NCBI RefSeq assembly: GCF_014202945.1
Contig: NZ_JACHHW010000006.1
Span: forward strand, 62,001 to 126,000
Direction of reading: 5' to 3'
DNA: 64,000 nt
From: Zhongshania antarctica
GTDB taxonomy: Bacteria; Pseudomonadota; Gammaproteobacteria; Pseudomonadales; Spongiibacteraceae
This document shows positions 20,466-29,441 of the stretch, piece after piece. The translations under genes were made by a program, and so were the position numbers. The stretch's first letter is position 1. Every line of letters begins with the position of its first letter. The notes beneath the pieces are model-generated. The model was not told where the DNA came from, searched no databases, and worked only from the letters and a program-made list of their open reading frames with translations.

Positions 20466-20499
20466 ATCAAGCGTCTCCCGTCTTTCGTCCGACGTCAGA
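20458..20499 (-). repeat. Degenerate heptamer array at the fumarase 3' end
   Basis: Six consecutive 7-bp units, each fitting CRTCNNN on the plus strand (for example CGTCTCC, CATCAAG, CGTCTTT, CGTCCGA, CGTCAGA). On the coding strand of fumarase the units read NNNGAYG. The last one overlaps the fumarase stop codon at 20495-20497. The pattern matches the arrays near 26.0, 35.1, 35.3 and 44.4 kb. Confidence 0.6.
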
Positions 20500-22009
20500 C
20501 TACTTCTATCGCCTGCGCTTCGATTTTAGCCTTCCAGATCTGCGGTCCGATTTTATGCACGGATTCACCGCGAACATCTACCGCAACAGTCACGGGCATG
20601 TCTCCAATGGTGAATTCGTAGATCGCTTCCATGCCCAATTCTGGGAAACCGACAACTTCGGATTTTTTAATCGCCTGGGCGACCAAATAAGCCGCGCCGC
20701 CAACAGCCATAAGGTAAGTAGCACCGAATTCTTTAATGGCGTCGATCGCAACATCGCCGCGCTCAGATTTACCAATCATGCCCATCAGGCCGGTTTCGGC
20801 GAGCATGGTGCGGGTAAATTTATCCATCCGCGTCGCGGTGGTTGGGCCCGCGGGGCCAACAACTTCGTCGCGCACTGGATCAACGGGGCCAACGTAATAA
20901 ATAAAGCGACCTTTCAGGTCCACGGGAAGCTCTTCGCCCTTGGCCAGCATATCGACCATTTTCTTGTGGGCAGCATCGCGACCAGTCAGCATTTTGCCGC
21001 TCAGCAAAATAGTGTCGCCGGGCTTCCATGTGGCCATTTCTTCTTGAGTTACGGTGTCCAGATTAACGCGCTTGGCATCACCGGCTTCGCGGGTAACGTC
21101 CGGCCACTCATCCAACGACGGGGGTGTCAGCGCCGCTGGGCCACTGCCATCTAAGGTGAAGTGGGCGTGGCGGGTCGCCGCGCAGTTGGGAATCATCGCC
21201 ACGGCTTTATTGGCCGCGTGCGTTGGGAAGTCTTTAACTTTTACGTCTAAAACCGTGGTCAAGCCACCCAAGCCCTGGGCGCCGATACCCAGCTTATTTA
21301 CTTTATCAAACAATTCCAAACGCAGTTCTTCCGCGCGGTTGCTGGCGCCGCGCTTTTGCAGATCGTGAATATCAATGGGGTCGAGCAGCGCTTCTTTGGC
21401 GATAATCATCGCTTTTTCAGCAGTGCCGCCAATACCAATACCCAACATGCCCGGCGGACACCAGCCCGCGCCCATGGTCGGCACCATTTTCAATACCCAA
21501 TCGACGACTGAGTCGGACGGGTTGAGCATGGCAAATTTGGATTTTGCTTCCGAGCCGCCGCCCTTGGCCGCAACATGCACTTCTACGGTATTGCCGGGCA
21601 CGATCTGGTAGTGGATAACTGCCGGGGTATTGTCTTTGGTGTTGCTGCGAGCGCCATCGGGGTCATCCAGAATAGAAGCGCGTAGCACGTTGTCTGGCAG
21701 ATTATAGGCGCGGCGAACACCTTCGTTGACCATATCGCTGACACCCATGGTGCCTTCCCACTGCACATCCATGCCCACGGTCAAGAACACAGTAACAATA
21801 CCGGTATCTTGGCAAATCGGGCGCTTGCCCTCGGCGCACATCCGCGAGTTGATCAGAATTTGCGCCATGGCGTCTTTGGCGGCGGGGTTTTCTTCACGCT
21901 GATAGGCTTCATCCATAGCGCGGATAAAATCAACGGGGTGGTAATAAGAGATGTATTGCAGCGCGTCGGCCACACTCTGAATGAGATCGTCTTGACGAAT
22001 TACGGTCAT
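20495..22009 (-). CDS. fumA: Class I iron-sulfur fumarate hydratase
   Basis: Reversible hydration of fumarate to malate in the TCA cycle, using an oxygen-labile [4Fe-4S] cluster. It has both the N-terminal (TtdA-like, with RPICQDTG) and C-terminal (TtdB-like, with GPTTATRMDKF) halves fused in 504 aa, typical of FumA/FumB-type enzymes. Cluster cysteine candidates are in CQDTG, GAGWCPPG and MIPNCAATRH. A good AGGAG site precedes the ATG. A palindrome at 22079-22093 lies upstream and may be an operator. Confidence 0.95.
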   Translation of the reverse strand: MTVIRQDDLIQSVADALQYISYYHPVDFIRAMDEAYQREENPAAKDAMAQILINSRMCAEGKRPICQDTGIVTVFLTVGMDVQWEGTMGVSDMVNEGVRRAYNLPDNVLRASILDDPDGARSNTKDNTPAVIHYQIVPGNTVEVHVAAKGGGSEAKSKFAMLNPSDSVVDWVLKMVPTMGAGWCPPGMLGIGIGGTAEKAMIIAKEALLDPIDIHDLQKRGASNRAEELRLELFDKVNKLGIGAQGLGGLTTVLDVKVKDFPTHAANKAVAMIPNCAATRHAHFTLDGSGPAALTPPSLDEWPDVTREAGDAKRVNLDTVTQEEMATWKPGDTILLSGKMLTGRDAAHKKMVDMLAKGEELPVDLKGRFIYYVGPVDPVRDEVVGPAGPTTATRMDKFTRTMLAETGLMGMIGKSERGDVAIDAIKEFGATYLMAVGGAAYLVAQAIKKSEVVGFPELGMEAIYEFTIGDMPVTVAVDVRGESVHKIGPQIWKAKIEAQAIEVV

Positions 22010-22078
22010 CGGAGGACTCCTGAAATGATGGCGACAGCGGCCGGAATGGCGGCAGAGTATACACTAGCTAAAGGGCCG

Positions 22079-22093
22079 TGGTGTAGTACACCA
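22079..22093. promoter_or_regulatory. Perfect palindrome upstream of fumarase, candidate operator
   Basis: TGGTGTAGTACACCA has 7-bp arms around one central base. On the minus strand it lies about 19 nt upstream of a TATACT hexamer that could be the fumarase -10 box, so it would overlap the -35 region. The outer TGGT/ACCA resembles operators of FadR-class GntR regulators, but the 7-nt spacing does not match their usual form. Regulator unknown. Confidence 0.4.
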
Positions 22094-22131
22094 TGACCCT
22101 TATCACCCAGCGCCCTGCTCCCGCTATTTGC

Positions 22132-22917
22132 TTATCTCGGGGACGGACTGCCCGAATGGTATTGCGACATAGTCTGACGCATAGACTCGATATCGCGGTT
22201 CACCTGCTTGCGGAAGGCATTGATCGAATCCAGCCAGTCGTCATTTTGACTAACCCGGCGCTCAAGATCTTTAACCCGCGCATCCAATGCACCACCAGAG
22301 GCCACTTGTTTACCCATATCTAATAACTGCTTGCGATTCACTTCGGCTTGGGCAATAACTCGATCTAACTTGCTCGCCATCGAGGTCAGCGATTCACGTT
22401 CGGCATTGTAAGACTTTACAATTTTGGCAACTTGCTCGTCGCTGGTCCGCAATTTCGCTTCAAGCGCGGCAATGCGCTTTTCAGCTTTTTCTAAATTGGC
22501 TTTTTGGGTGGTCAAACTAGCGTCGTGCTGGGCGAGTTCCTCTTTCTGTTTTTTCCAAACATTGTCCCACAGCTTACGCACCTCCGAATCCATTTCTTGG
22601 AGTCTTACCTGAGTTGAGGCGCTGGTCTCACTAATACTTTCATCGGCAACCGACAAGCGCTGCTCCAAGAGATCGATCCGCCCCTGCCCAGATTGTAACT
22701 GCTTTTGCGCACTGCTCAGCTGCTCATATAAATAATAGGATGCGCCCGCCAGCGCCAATATCAGCACCGCTAACATAAACGTCACGAAGCCACTGCCGCC
22801 ACCACTATTCGGCGGTGGCGGCGGTGCAGATGCGGCCTTGCGCTGCGGCGGGGCCTGGACAATATCGTCCTCGTCAATCGAGAGTGAAATCTTTGGTTCT
22901 TGTCTTTCCGTGCTCAC
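22132..22917 (-). CDS. Single-pass membrane protein with long coiled coil
   Basis: I do not recognise a named family. From the N-terminus: an acidic, Pro-rich cytosolic segment (residues 1-43, with APPPPPNSGGGSG), one transmembrane helix near 44-62, then about 160 residues of heptad-rich coiled coil, with a Gly-rich break (VASGGALD) and a final helix. No Cys. The topology suggests a cell-envelope spacer or scaffold. It lies upstream of fumarase on the same strand, separated by the palindrome region, so co-transcription is uncertain. Confidence 0.7.
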   Translation of the reverse strand: MSTERQEPKISLSIDEDDIVQAPPQRKAASAPPPPPNSGGGSGFVTFMLAVLILALAGASYYLYEQLSSAQKQLQSGQGRIDLLEQRLSVADESISETSASTQVRLQEMDSEVRKLWDNVWKKQKEELAQHDASLTTQKANLEKAEKRIAALEAKLRTSDEQVAKIVKSYNAERESLTSMASKLDRVIAQAEVNRKQLLDMGKQVASGGALDARVKDLERRVSQNDDWLDSINAFRKQVNRDIESMRQTMSQYHSGSPSPR

Positions 22918-23151
22918 GCGTAATAACTCACTCTAATTAGGGGCAGAAAAAACCCATTATGACACTGACGTAACGGGGCTTAAAGCACCACATTCGGCAT
23001 TTGAGCAGCAATTACTACCCAAGTTCCGCGGCTTTGCTATACTTCAACGGTTTTACGCTAACACAGCGCGGCAGATGGTTGTACATTGACTCTACGCTGC
23101 AGTGCACACAAAAAAATTAGACAACGACAAAACGCGAACGAGGATTCTTTA

Positions 23152-23805
23152 ATGGACGCATTTATCTCCCCAGATTTATTACTACGCTGGCTGCATGTTT
23201 TATTCGGCATCACTTGGATTGGCTTGCTGTATTACTTTAACTTTGTCCAAACCGAATACTTCAAAGAAGCTGAACCCGCAGCCAAAGCCGATGCGGTTAA
23301 AAAGCTCGCGCCACGCGCACTGTGGTGGTTCCGCTGGGGCGCCATGTTCACCTTCCTCACCGGCCTAGGCTTATTGCACTTCACCATGGCTCGTGGCTTA
23401 AACGGCTACATCATTATTGGCGCCCTTATGGGTACCCTGATGTTCCTCAACGTATGGCTGATTATTTGGCCAAATCAAAAAATCGTGTGTGGCATCGTAC
23501 CTGGTGACGCGGCCAAAGCAGCGCCAAAAGCCGGCCTCGCCTCGCGGACTAACACCTTGTTCTCGGCCCCTATGTTGATCGGCATGATGGGTTCTTTCCA
23601 CGGCGCTGGCGCCGCTGGTGCCGTCGCAGTAAGCAAAGCAGGTTCGTCTGTCAGCTTAGGCCTGTGGATTTGCATCGGTTTAATCGCAGCGCTTCAGCTC
23701 AATGCCATTTTTGGTAAAACTGGCCCAATGACCACTGTAAAAGGTGTTATTCACTGCAGCATTGCACTCGCCGTAGTGATGGTAGCCTTGCTACAGTTTG
23801 TATAA
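23152..23805 (+). CDS. PuuD-like urate hydroxylase N-terminal domain membrane protein
   Basis: Integral membrane protein of 217 aa with five or six hydrophobic segments. The opening LLRWLHVLFGITWIGLLYYF and the NAIFGKTGPM motif match the membrane domain of urate hydroxylase PuuD. The cytochrome c domain of full-length PuuD (CxxCH) is absent, so urate oxidation is unproven. The ATG at 23152 has a GAGG site upstream; an in-frame ATG at 23086 would add 22 charged residues and is unlikely. Monocistronic, ending at a strong bidirectional terminator. Confidence 0.75.
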   Translation: MDAFISPDLLLRWLHVLFGITWIGLLYYFNFVQTEYFKEAEPAAKADAVKKLAPRALWWFRWGAMFTFLTGLGLLHFTMARGLNGYIIIGALMGTLMFLNVWLIIWPNQKIVCGIVPGDAAKAAPKAGLASRTNTLFSAPMLIGMMGSFHGAGAAGAVAVSKAGSSVSLGLWICIGLIAALQLNAIFGKTGPMTTVKGVIHCSIALAVVMVALLQFV

Positions 23806-23821
23806 AGCCAACGCAGAAAAT

Positions 23822-23852
23822 AAAAAAGGGGAGCCAATGGCTCCCCTTTTTT
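23822..23852. terminator. Bidirectional rho-independent terminator
   Basis: AAAAAAGGGGAGCC (23822-23835) and GGCTCCCCTTTTTT (23839-23852) form a 14-bp perfect stem with a 3-nt loop and T tracts on both strands. It separates the PuuD-like gene (plus) from the converging CoA-binding gene (minus). Confidence 0.93.
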
Positions 23853-23878
23853 ACGCCCGCCTCACCCCAAAAGCCAAA

Positions 23879-24268
23879 TTAAAACTGACCTGTACGGAGC
23901 AACACTAAAGTACAGGCATCTTCTGTCGCGATCCCCGCCTTATTAAAAGCGGCAGCCATTTCATCTGATTCAGTGCCCGGATTAAATATTACTCGGCGCG
24001 GCGCCAGCGCAATAATTTTCGCAATATCCTTACTCAGTAAATCAGCGCGAACATAAACACTTACGGTATCAACCTTGTCTTGTAGCTGGTCAACACCCGC
24101 CACGCAGGCGATTCCCGCCACTTCTGGGTGATACGGGTTCACCGGCAATACTTTGTGCCCGCAATCAGTGAGTAGCTTTACCGCCTTAAACGAGTAACGC
24201 TCTGGCTTTGGACTCGCGCCCAGCACTACTACAGTCTCTGCGGCTATCTTAGTTTTTTCGGCAAACAC
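23879..24268 (-). CDS. CoA-binding domain protein
   Basis: Single Rossmann-type CoA_binding_2 domain, 129 aa. It opens with VVVLGASPKPERYSFKAV, the nucleotide-binding loop of the family, and ends with the conserved RVIFNPGTESDEM segment. Such stand-alone proteins (YccU-like) are widespread and of uncertain function; the fold resembles the CoA-binding part of succinyl-CoA synthetase. There is no evident operon partner. Confidence 0.85.
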   Translation of the reverse strand: MFAEKTKIAAETVVVLGASPKPERYSFKAVKLLTDCGHKVLPVNPYHPEVAGIACVAGVDQLQDKVDTVSVYVRADLLSKDIAKIIALAPRRVIFNPGTESDEMAAAFNKAGIATEDACTLVLLRTGQF

Positions 24269-24285
24269 GTTTCGACCTCACAAAA

Positions 24286-24310
24286 AAACCGGGCGACCAG
24301 CGCCCGGTTT
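24286..24310 (-). terminator. Rho-independent terminator of the lipoprotein gene
   Basis: AAACCGGGCG (24286-24295) pairs with CGCCCGGTTT (24301-24310) around a 5-nt loop. On the minus strand the stem runs into seven T. It lies 18 nt after the lipoprotein stop at 24328. Confidence 0.9.
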
Positions 24311-24327
24311 GCGGTAGAGCTAATGCC

Positions 24328-24873
24328 TTACTTCGCTTTCTGACCAATCCAGCGACGCAAGGTAGATGCTAACTCTTGCGCATTATAGGCCTCAGCATCA
24401 TCGGGCATAGGGTTTTTACCCATTTTGATTTCCAATGAAGCTTGATAATTGGTACGCGTAGTTGAAGTCGACACCCCACCGCTAATACGCGAAGGCGTCT
24501 GAGTAACAACGGTATCGCAACTTACTAGACCACAGCGCCGATATACTGACGTATGACCACCAAAATCATTGATGGCAGAAATGCCGCCAGTCGTGCGAGT
24601 CTTGCCTTCGGTGTCACGATTGACCAAATGGAACCAATTATAGCCACTCTGCAGGGTCAGCTCTGCCGCCCGCAACATTGCATAATCATTCACGGTCTCT
24701 TTATCAGTACGGCTATTGCCGGTAAACGTAACGCGGTAACGGTCAGCGCCAAGCTCGGTTTCGGTGTATCCATAAGCCCCGCGCTCTTCTGCCGGCTTAT
24801 ATACGGTGCCGCTGCTGCTACAGGCCACAACCGCTGTCGATAACAATGCAACTAATACTAAATGTAAACGCAT
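24328..24873 (-). CDS. CC0125/CC1285-family outer-membrane lipoprotein
   Basis: Lipoprotein of 181 aa with signal peptide and lipobox VVAC-S. The mature part has the family sequence YRVTFTGNSRTDKETVNDYAMLRAAELTLQ in segments, followed by GYNWFHLV. Function unknown; the family is common in proteobacteria. The ATG at 24873 follows AGAGGGG, so the upstream ATG at 24897 is not preferred. Ser follows the lipidated Cys, predicting outer-membrane sorting. Monocistronic, closed by its own terminator. Confidence 0.85.
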   Translation of the reverse strand: MRLHLVLVALLSTAVVACSSSGTVYKPAEERGAYGYTETELGADRYRVTFTGNSRTDKETVNDYAMLRAAELTLQSGYNWFHLVNRDTEGKTRTTGGISAINDFGGHTSVYRRCGLVSCDTVVTQTPSRISGGVSTSTTRTNYQASLEIKMGKNPMPDDAEAYNAQELASTLRRWIGQKAK

Positions 24874-24991
24874 ATTATTCCCCTCTTGATTTACCACTGA
24901 CCGCCAACACCAAAGTATTAGCGGTAACGTTTAACTTGTGTACGTAATAATACCTAATTGAGATTAACTGAAACTGAACAGAATTATTCTT

Positions 24992-25099
24992 ATGGGTATG
25001 AATGAGTCCACCACGGTGAATTCCAATATACCGAAAGACACCAAATTAAGCGATTTCGCTAACGGCGTAACCCGGCGAGAAAACGCCATGCGAGAATAG
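24992..25099 (+). CDS. Possible 35-residue ORF in the gap before the mutarotase 3' end
   Basis: An open frame beginning MGMNESTTVN and ending GVTRRENAMRE, hydrophilic and without a membrane segment. It stops two bases before the convergent mutarotase stop. No ribosome site is visible upstream of either ATG (24992 or 24998). I report it because it fills much of a gap with no other gene, but it may be chance. Confidence 0.2.
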   Translation: MGMNESTTVNSNIPKDTKLSDFANGVTRRENAMRE

Positions 25100-25101
25100 C
25101 A

Positions 25102-26001
25102 TCAACGCGCTTGCGCCACCGTCATTACGGCAAGATGTTGCTGACCCGGCGCCAATTGCAGCTCATCGGCAAAAGCCATGCCCCGCTCTACACAGACATA
25201 CTCTGAAAAATGCGGCCCGACATCCGCCATGTCTTTAGCGAGTGCCTCACCGGGATTCCACACCACCACGGTGTCGCAGCCCCGGCCACTAATCACAATA
25301 TTTCGCTGAGTATCATTTATACACTGCTGACCGCTGAGCCCCTCATAAACACGATCAATCTCGCCCGTAAAATACAGTGCCTCGTCCTGTGTAAAACGCT
25401 CTAATTGCTGGCAGTTATCGAGGTATTCGGCACCCTCGACACCATTTAGCCCAAGTCCAGACAAGCCCGATACCGCGAAATAACTGTGCATTGCAAAGCT
25501 AAGAGGCATAGTTTCGTCACCGTTATTACGCACGGACAAGCTCAGGGTCAACTCGCTGCCTAAAAGAATAGTGAGCTGAGCAGAAAAAAAGTACGGGAAA
25601 ATGTGTAAATCGGCCTCGCTAGGTTGAAACAGAAAACTTATTTCCAGACTCCCGTCGGCGGACTCAGCAATATTATCTAAGACCCAGGATTGATTCCGCG
25701 TAAAACCGTGCTTAGGCAATTCAGGCTCACGACGATTAACACCAAACCACGGCAAACACAGCGGAATTCCACCGCGAATCGCCTTCCCAGGTTCAAACGA
25801 TTCAAGCGGGCTCAGCCACAACAAGTCATCTTCGCCAGTTGGGCAAAAAGACAAAACCTGAGCACCCTGTAGGGAAATCAATGCCCGACATTTAGCGGTA
25901 GTGCATTCCAATATAGGCAAATCCCCAGCGCCCGTAAATAGTGACCTGACCGGAACTAGCTTGACCGTAGCACTGACTAATTCGAGGGCATCTAAAACCA
26001 T
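25102..26001 (-). CDS. yeaD: D-hexose-6-phosphate mutarotase (YeaD family)
   Basis: Interconverts alpha and beta anomers of hexose 6-phosphates in the cytoplasm. Aldose-1-epimerase fold, 299 aa. Visible motifs are GGIPLCLPWFG, PKHGFTRNQSW (catalytic His region), SFAMHSYFAV (second His) and CVERG (catalytic Glu region). The ATG at 26001 has AGGA six bases upstream. The heptamer array at 26021-26050 lies just beyond this ribosome site, between this gene and the methyltransferase upstream. Confidence 0.9.
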   Translation of the reverse strand: MVLDALELVSATVKLVPVRSLFTGAGDLPILECTTAKCRALISLQGAQVLSFCPTGEDDLLWLSPLESFEPGKAIRGGIPLCLPWFGVNRREPELPKHGFTRNQSWVLDNIAESADGSLEISFLFQPSEADLHIFPYFFSAQLTILLGSELTLSLSVRNNGDETMPLSFAMHSYFAVSGLSGLGLNGVEGAEYLDNCQQLERFTQDEALYFTGEIDRVYEGLSGQQCINDTQRNIVISGRGCDTVVVWNPGEALAKDMADVGPHFSEYVCVERGMAFADELQLAPGQQHLAVMTVAQAR

Positions 26002-26020
26002 GATTCATCCTAGTTTGTTT

Positions 26021-26050
26021 GCATCTAGCATCTAGCATCTAGCATCTAGC
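26021..26050 (-). repeat. Perfect heptamer array (4 copies) at the methyltransferase 3' end
   Basis: Four exact copies of GCATCTA plus two bases. On the coding strand of the methyltransferase the unit reads CTAGATG, and the gene's TAG stop (26046-26048) lies inside the first unit. The array is 20 nt upstream of the mutarotase ATG, so copy number would alter the spacing of that leader. Confidence 0.85.
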
Positions 26051-26756
26051 AAATAATTTTCCGCAAAGTGAGCATTTCACTCGCGCCTTTTTGAAATTGA
26101 TATGGCACGGGCTTTAACTCAGCTTGATATTCATGCTCATTAAAATACCGCAACACACCGGGAAGATGCTGCGACAAGCGCCCGTCAAGACTCAATAGCG
26201 GATAGACTCGAACCTCTTTGGCCACCCGACACATTGCGGTGAGCGCCTCTATATGCTGCGCGGCATCAATCTGCTCGCTGTATAAAAACAACAAATGCGA
26301 ACACAGACCTAGGTCAAATTCATTATCAAAAAAAGGAAGTTCAGGTAAGCTGGCATCTACATAGCGGCCTGCGTCGAGGCCAGCGTCAAAATCGTCTAAA
26401 AACCGATTCATTGCCGACATCCGCACGGAGCCAAGGTGGCCGGGGTCTTTGAAACTACTCCAATAATAGTTACCGGCGTGGCGAGCAAGCTCAGCGATCA
26501 TGCCCGGGTAGACGCGCTGAATACGGCTATTAATTTCCGCCTTACTGAATTGGTAAATCGGATCAACAGACATGACCCGACCACCAGCTTGGCTCAACTC
26601 AGCATTAAAGCTAGCCGGACCATCGCCACAGCCGAGAATATGTCCATCCAAATCCCTTTCGCTAAGGGCAAACATACGGCAATACTCTGCGTATGAACGC
26701 CCCCACGGAACAATTGACGACAGCTCCAAATTACCCTCACCCAATAAACGGCGCAC
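26046..26756 (-). CDS. Putative SAM-dependent methyltransferase
   Basis: A class I methyltransferase-like protein, 236 aa. Motif I appears as GHILGCGDGPASFN near residues 38-51, with an acidic residue ending the next strand (VMSVDP). A later motif ELPFFDNEFDLGLCSHLLFLY resembles the post-motif of SAM methyltransferases that precedes their catalytic region. The substrate is unknown. The last codons and stop are formed partly by the heptamer repeat. It is on the same strand as the mutarotase. Confidence 0.65.
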   Translation of the reverse strand: MRRLLGEGNLELSSIVPWGRSYAEYCRMFALSERDLDGHILGCGDGPASFNAELSQAGGRVMSVDPIYQFSKAEINSRIQRVYPGMIAELARHAGNYYWSSFKDPGHLGSVRMSAMNRFLDDFDAGLDAGRYVDASLPELPFFDNEFDLGLCSHLLFLYSEQIDAAQHIEALTAMCRVAKEVRVYPLLSLDGRLSQHLPGVLRYFNEHEYQAELKPVPYQFQKGASEMLTLRKIIC

Positions 26757-26870
26757 GCGCCTGACAAAAGAATGGATTCAAGTATAGAGACGACAGGCGC
26801 TTCGACACAAATTCTTATCGAGCGACGGCGCGTAAATTACGCTCTGGAGTCAGTAACTAAAGAAGGAGAA

Positions 26871-26897
26871 TTGAGCCAGCACACATTACTGGCTCAA
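26871..26897 (-). terminator. Rho-independent terminator of the hydrolase lipoprotein gene
   Basis: TTGAGCCAG (26871-26879) and CTGGCTCAA (26889-26897) form a 9-bp stem with a 9-nt loop. On the minus strand it is followed by a pyrimidine-rich TTCTCCTTCTTT. It lies 10 nt after the stop at 26907. Confidence 0.75.
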
Positions 26898-26906
26898 CAA
26901 GTATAA

Positions 26907-29228
26907 CTAAGGCGCCGCCACCGCAATCGCAGTACTCGGGTCTACAGCAAAATCCGGCTCACCAGCGGCATCCAAGGCAAACAAGGGTAGTCGCACACTG
27001 GCCGCAATATTCACGACGGGGATCGTCAGGTCCCGAGAAAATGATTCAATATACTGGGGATGGTAACCGCTGACCCACAAGCCCAACTCATCACCCGACG
27101 CTAAACGCTCAGCAATACCCACCAAGTCGATATCAGTATGATCACCAAGGCCGCGCACCGGCATGATCTGGTCGTCGAGTAAACGCCACTCGCCCCCGAC
27201 ATTCCGAATCGCGATACCAACAAACAGGATGCTGTCGCAGCCGGTGCGAATAGTAGGCACCCCGCCCAGCGCACAAGCTTCGTCATTCACCATTTGCGGG
27301 GTAGACACCGTAATATCGAGCTGCGGGATACCGGCAATAATCAGACCTTTGCTATCACTAACGGTTAGTAGCGGGGCAATGCTCACATCTTGCGCGAGAA
27401 CATGGGCCGTCTGCGCAGCAACGCCGTTGGGCACATTTCCGACCGCCAAGTCACTAAATTCACTGAAGCTAATCGCCGTTGTATCATTGGCCGAGCGGCG
27501 AGCCTTAAACTTGCTGACCGGAATATTCACCGCATCGTCATCTGCCAGAGAAACGCAAATTTTATTCTCACCGCTGAGATCCGCCGCGGCAGTCTGGCCC
27601 CGCAATTTGGCATTAAACCAATCAATTGTCGCGCTGCGCTGAGTCCTTTCGCCGCAGGCGAACTTACCGCCCAAGGCTTGAAAATAAATCGGCTCTGGCG
27701 TTTCACCCACAAAATTAGGAATGATATGGCCGCTTTCATGGGTCAACAGGCGAACCTCATGACCGCTACCGGTGGCGCGTTCACTTAGGCACTGAAAATT
27801 CCACCACGCGTCATTAAAGTTAAACAGGGTGTCACGAATACCCTGAGTTAACAGGATATCCACCCCCGGCTGTCCGGTGTAGCTATTGCTCCCCGGCGCT
27901 TCATTAAACTCACTACTGATATTATTGTTTAGCGGACTAGCAGCAAAACTGTAGGGCATGGTCGCTTGGCCGTTCAGCCCACACCAATACTGCGGGCTGT
28001 GGTAGGCAAACCAGTCCAAGGCATCGCGCGGAAACTCATTAGTCGCAATACCCCGCAATAAGGTTTCTTTAACAAAGGGGTCGAGGCCTCGCGCCAAGGG
28101 TGACTCTTGATTCTCAAATCCGGGCTGATAGCTGCCCGCTTCACCACCGCCAACCAGCAACAAACTCCAGCCTGACTTCACCACATCACCCGGATTTAAA
28201 CTAAAGGGCAGGTAATGCCACGTAATATCCGGCACCATCGCGTCCATACGCTGCTTTTCATCCACGCCGTGAATCAGCAACTGGTAGCCACCACCGTAGC
28301 TAGAGCCGACGGCGCCACTCAGCAAGTTTACGCCGCCCGCAACACTTACCGCCGGATCTGGCCGTGGGGCCAATTCGCCCGTAGCCTCATCGCGCCAGGC
28401 CAAATAATCTAAGTTGGCTTCAGCCCAATCCAGTATTTGCAATAAATCCAAGCCTTCTACGTCTGGGTCCATTACCCGCACGGTGCCGCTGCTGTCGCCA
28501 AAACCGCGCTGATCGATACTAATCACCGGGTAGCCGCCCGCAACGAGCAGATCTAGGGCGTTGCCAGTGTAATCACCGGCCGCCGGATCGCTAACCCGCG
28601 AGCCGCCAAAACCGTGGCCGTGCAACACCAAGGGATGGGCACCCGCAGCGCGCTTGCCGCAATCTAGAACAGCAGGCTCAAATACTTCAAAACTGATATT
28701 TTCACCACTGGCTGAGGGTAAAATTACCTGGTAATGGCGGTTCGCCGTAACCGTTGCAAAGCTGTCGCCGCAGGAGGCATTAGTTTGCGCCGCCGAACAG
28801 CCCTGGGCATCGACGGTCGACTGGGCAGCAGAATTCGCGCAAAGATCGTCTTCATTACCTACGCCGTCGCCGTCACTGTCGCGGTTGTCTTCAGGGTCAC
28901 AAGCATCACCGATACTATCGGCATCAAGGTCTTGCTGATTGGCATTGGCCACGGCGGGGCAATTATCTTGGTCGTCGCTAACCCCATCATTGTCGGCATC
29001 ATCATCGCAAACGTCGCCAACACCATCGCTGTCGGCATCGGCTTGGTCGCTATTGGCTACTGCGGGGCAATTATCACTGCTATCAGCCACTCCGTCGCCA
29101 TCACTGTCAGCGGGCTGACTAACCTCACCAGAACCTGGATTGCGTGAAGAGCTCGAACTAGAGCTGCCGCCGCAGGCAGAGAGGGCGACGAGAGTTACTA
29201 AAATGATTAGTAGGCGGCTATTTAACAT
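26907..29228 (-). CDS. Lipoprotein with calcium-binding type-3 repeats fused to an alpha/beta hydrolase
   Basis: Surface or periplasmic lipoprotein of 773 aa, lipobox LSAC-G at residue 19, then a Ser-rich linker. Residues about 40-130 hold thrombospondin type-3-like repeats (units such as [15 protein letters not shown]) with Asp-rich calcium loops and paired Cys. From about 165 follows a hydrolase: [12 protein letters not shown] carries the oxyanion strand, GSSYGGG near residue 307-313 gives the nucleophile Ser, and HESGHI holds a candidate catalytic His. The C-terminal 200 residues look beta-rich, like the accessory domain of CocE/X-Pro peptidases. Substrate unknown. Monocistronic. Confidence 0.8.
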   Translation of the reverse strand: MLNSRLLIILVTLVALSACGGSSSSSSSRNPGSGEVSQPADSDGDGVADSSDNCPAVANSDQADADSDGVGDVCDDDADNDGVSDDQDNCPAVANANQQDLDADSIGDACDPEDNRDSDGDGVGNEDDLCANSAAQSTVDAQGCSAAQTNASCGDSFATVTANRHYQVILPSASGENISFEVFEPAVLDCGKRAAGAHPLVLHGHGFGGSRVSDPAAGDYTGNALDLLVAGGYPVISIDQRGFGDSSGTVRVMDPDVEGLDLLQILDWAEANLDYLAWRDEATGELAPRPDPAVSVAGGVNLLSGAVGSSYGGGYQLLIHGVDEKQRMDAMVPDITWHYLPFSLNPGDVVKSGWSLLLVGGGEAGSYQPGFENQESPLARGLDPFVKETLLRGIATNEFPRDALDWFAYHSPQYWCGLNGQATMPYSFAASPLNNNISSEFNEAPGSNSYTGQPGVDILLTQGIRDTLFNFNDAWWNFQCLSERATGSGHEVRLLTHESGHIIPNFVGETPEPIYFQALGGKFACGERTQRSATIDWFNAKLRGQTAAADLSGENKICVSLADDDAVNIPVSKFKARRSANDTTAISFSEFSDLAVGNVPNGVAAQTAHVLAQDVSIAPLLTVSDSKGLIIAGIPQLDITVSTPQMVNDEACALGGVPTIRTGCDSILFVGIAIRNVGGEWRLLDDQIMPVRGLGDHTDIDLVGIAERLASGDELGLWVSGYHPQYIESFSRDLTIPVVNIAASVRLPLFALDAAGEPDFAVDPSTAIAVAAP

Positions 29229-29441
29229 GATGGTGTCCTGAATTTATTATTGCTAATACTTACGCAAGATATCTGTTTTAGATTCGCGAGGGCCCAACTA
29301 AAACATTTTTACCCAGAATTCTCAAGATGTAACATAGCAAAAGCGTTAGATAAAATCCCCCATGCATATGCCAACGCAACGTGAAATAATCCCCCGCCAA
29401 ACCCATTCCCGCCACTGAGCGCCCTCTTCAGGAATTCCACA

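Noticed and set aside
20360-21154. 264-codon open frame antisense to fumarase
   Set aside because: It lies opposite a clear fumarase gene and extends through the repeat region; no family motif is visible.
23086-23805. Full-length urate hydroxylase PuuD
   Set aside because: Only the membrane domain is present; there is no CxxCH cytochrome c motif and no purine genes nearby.
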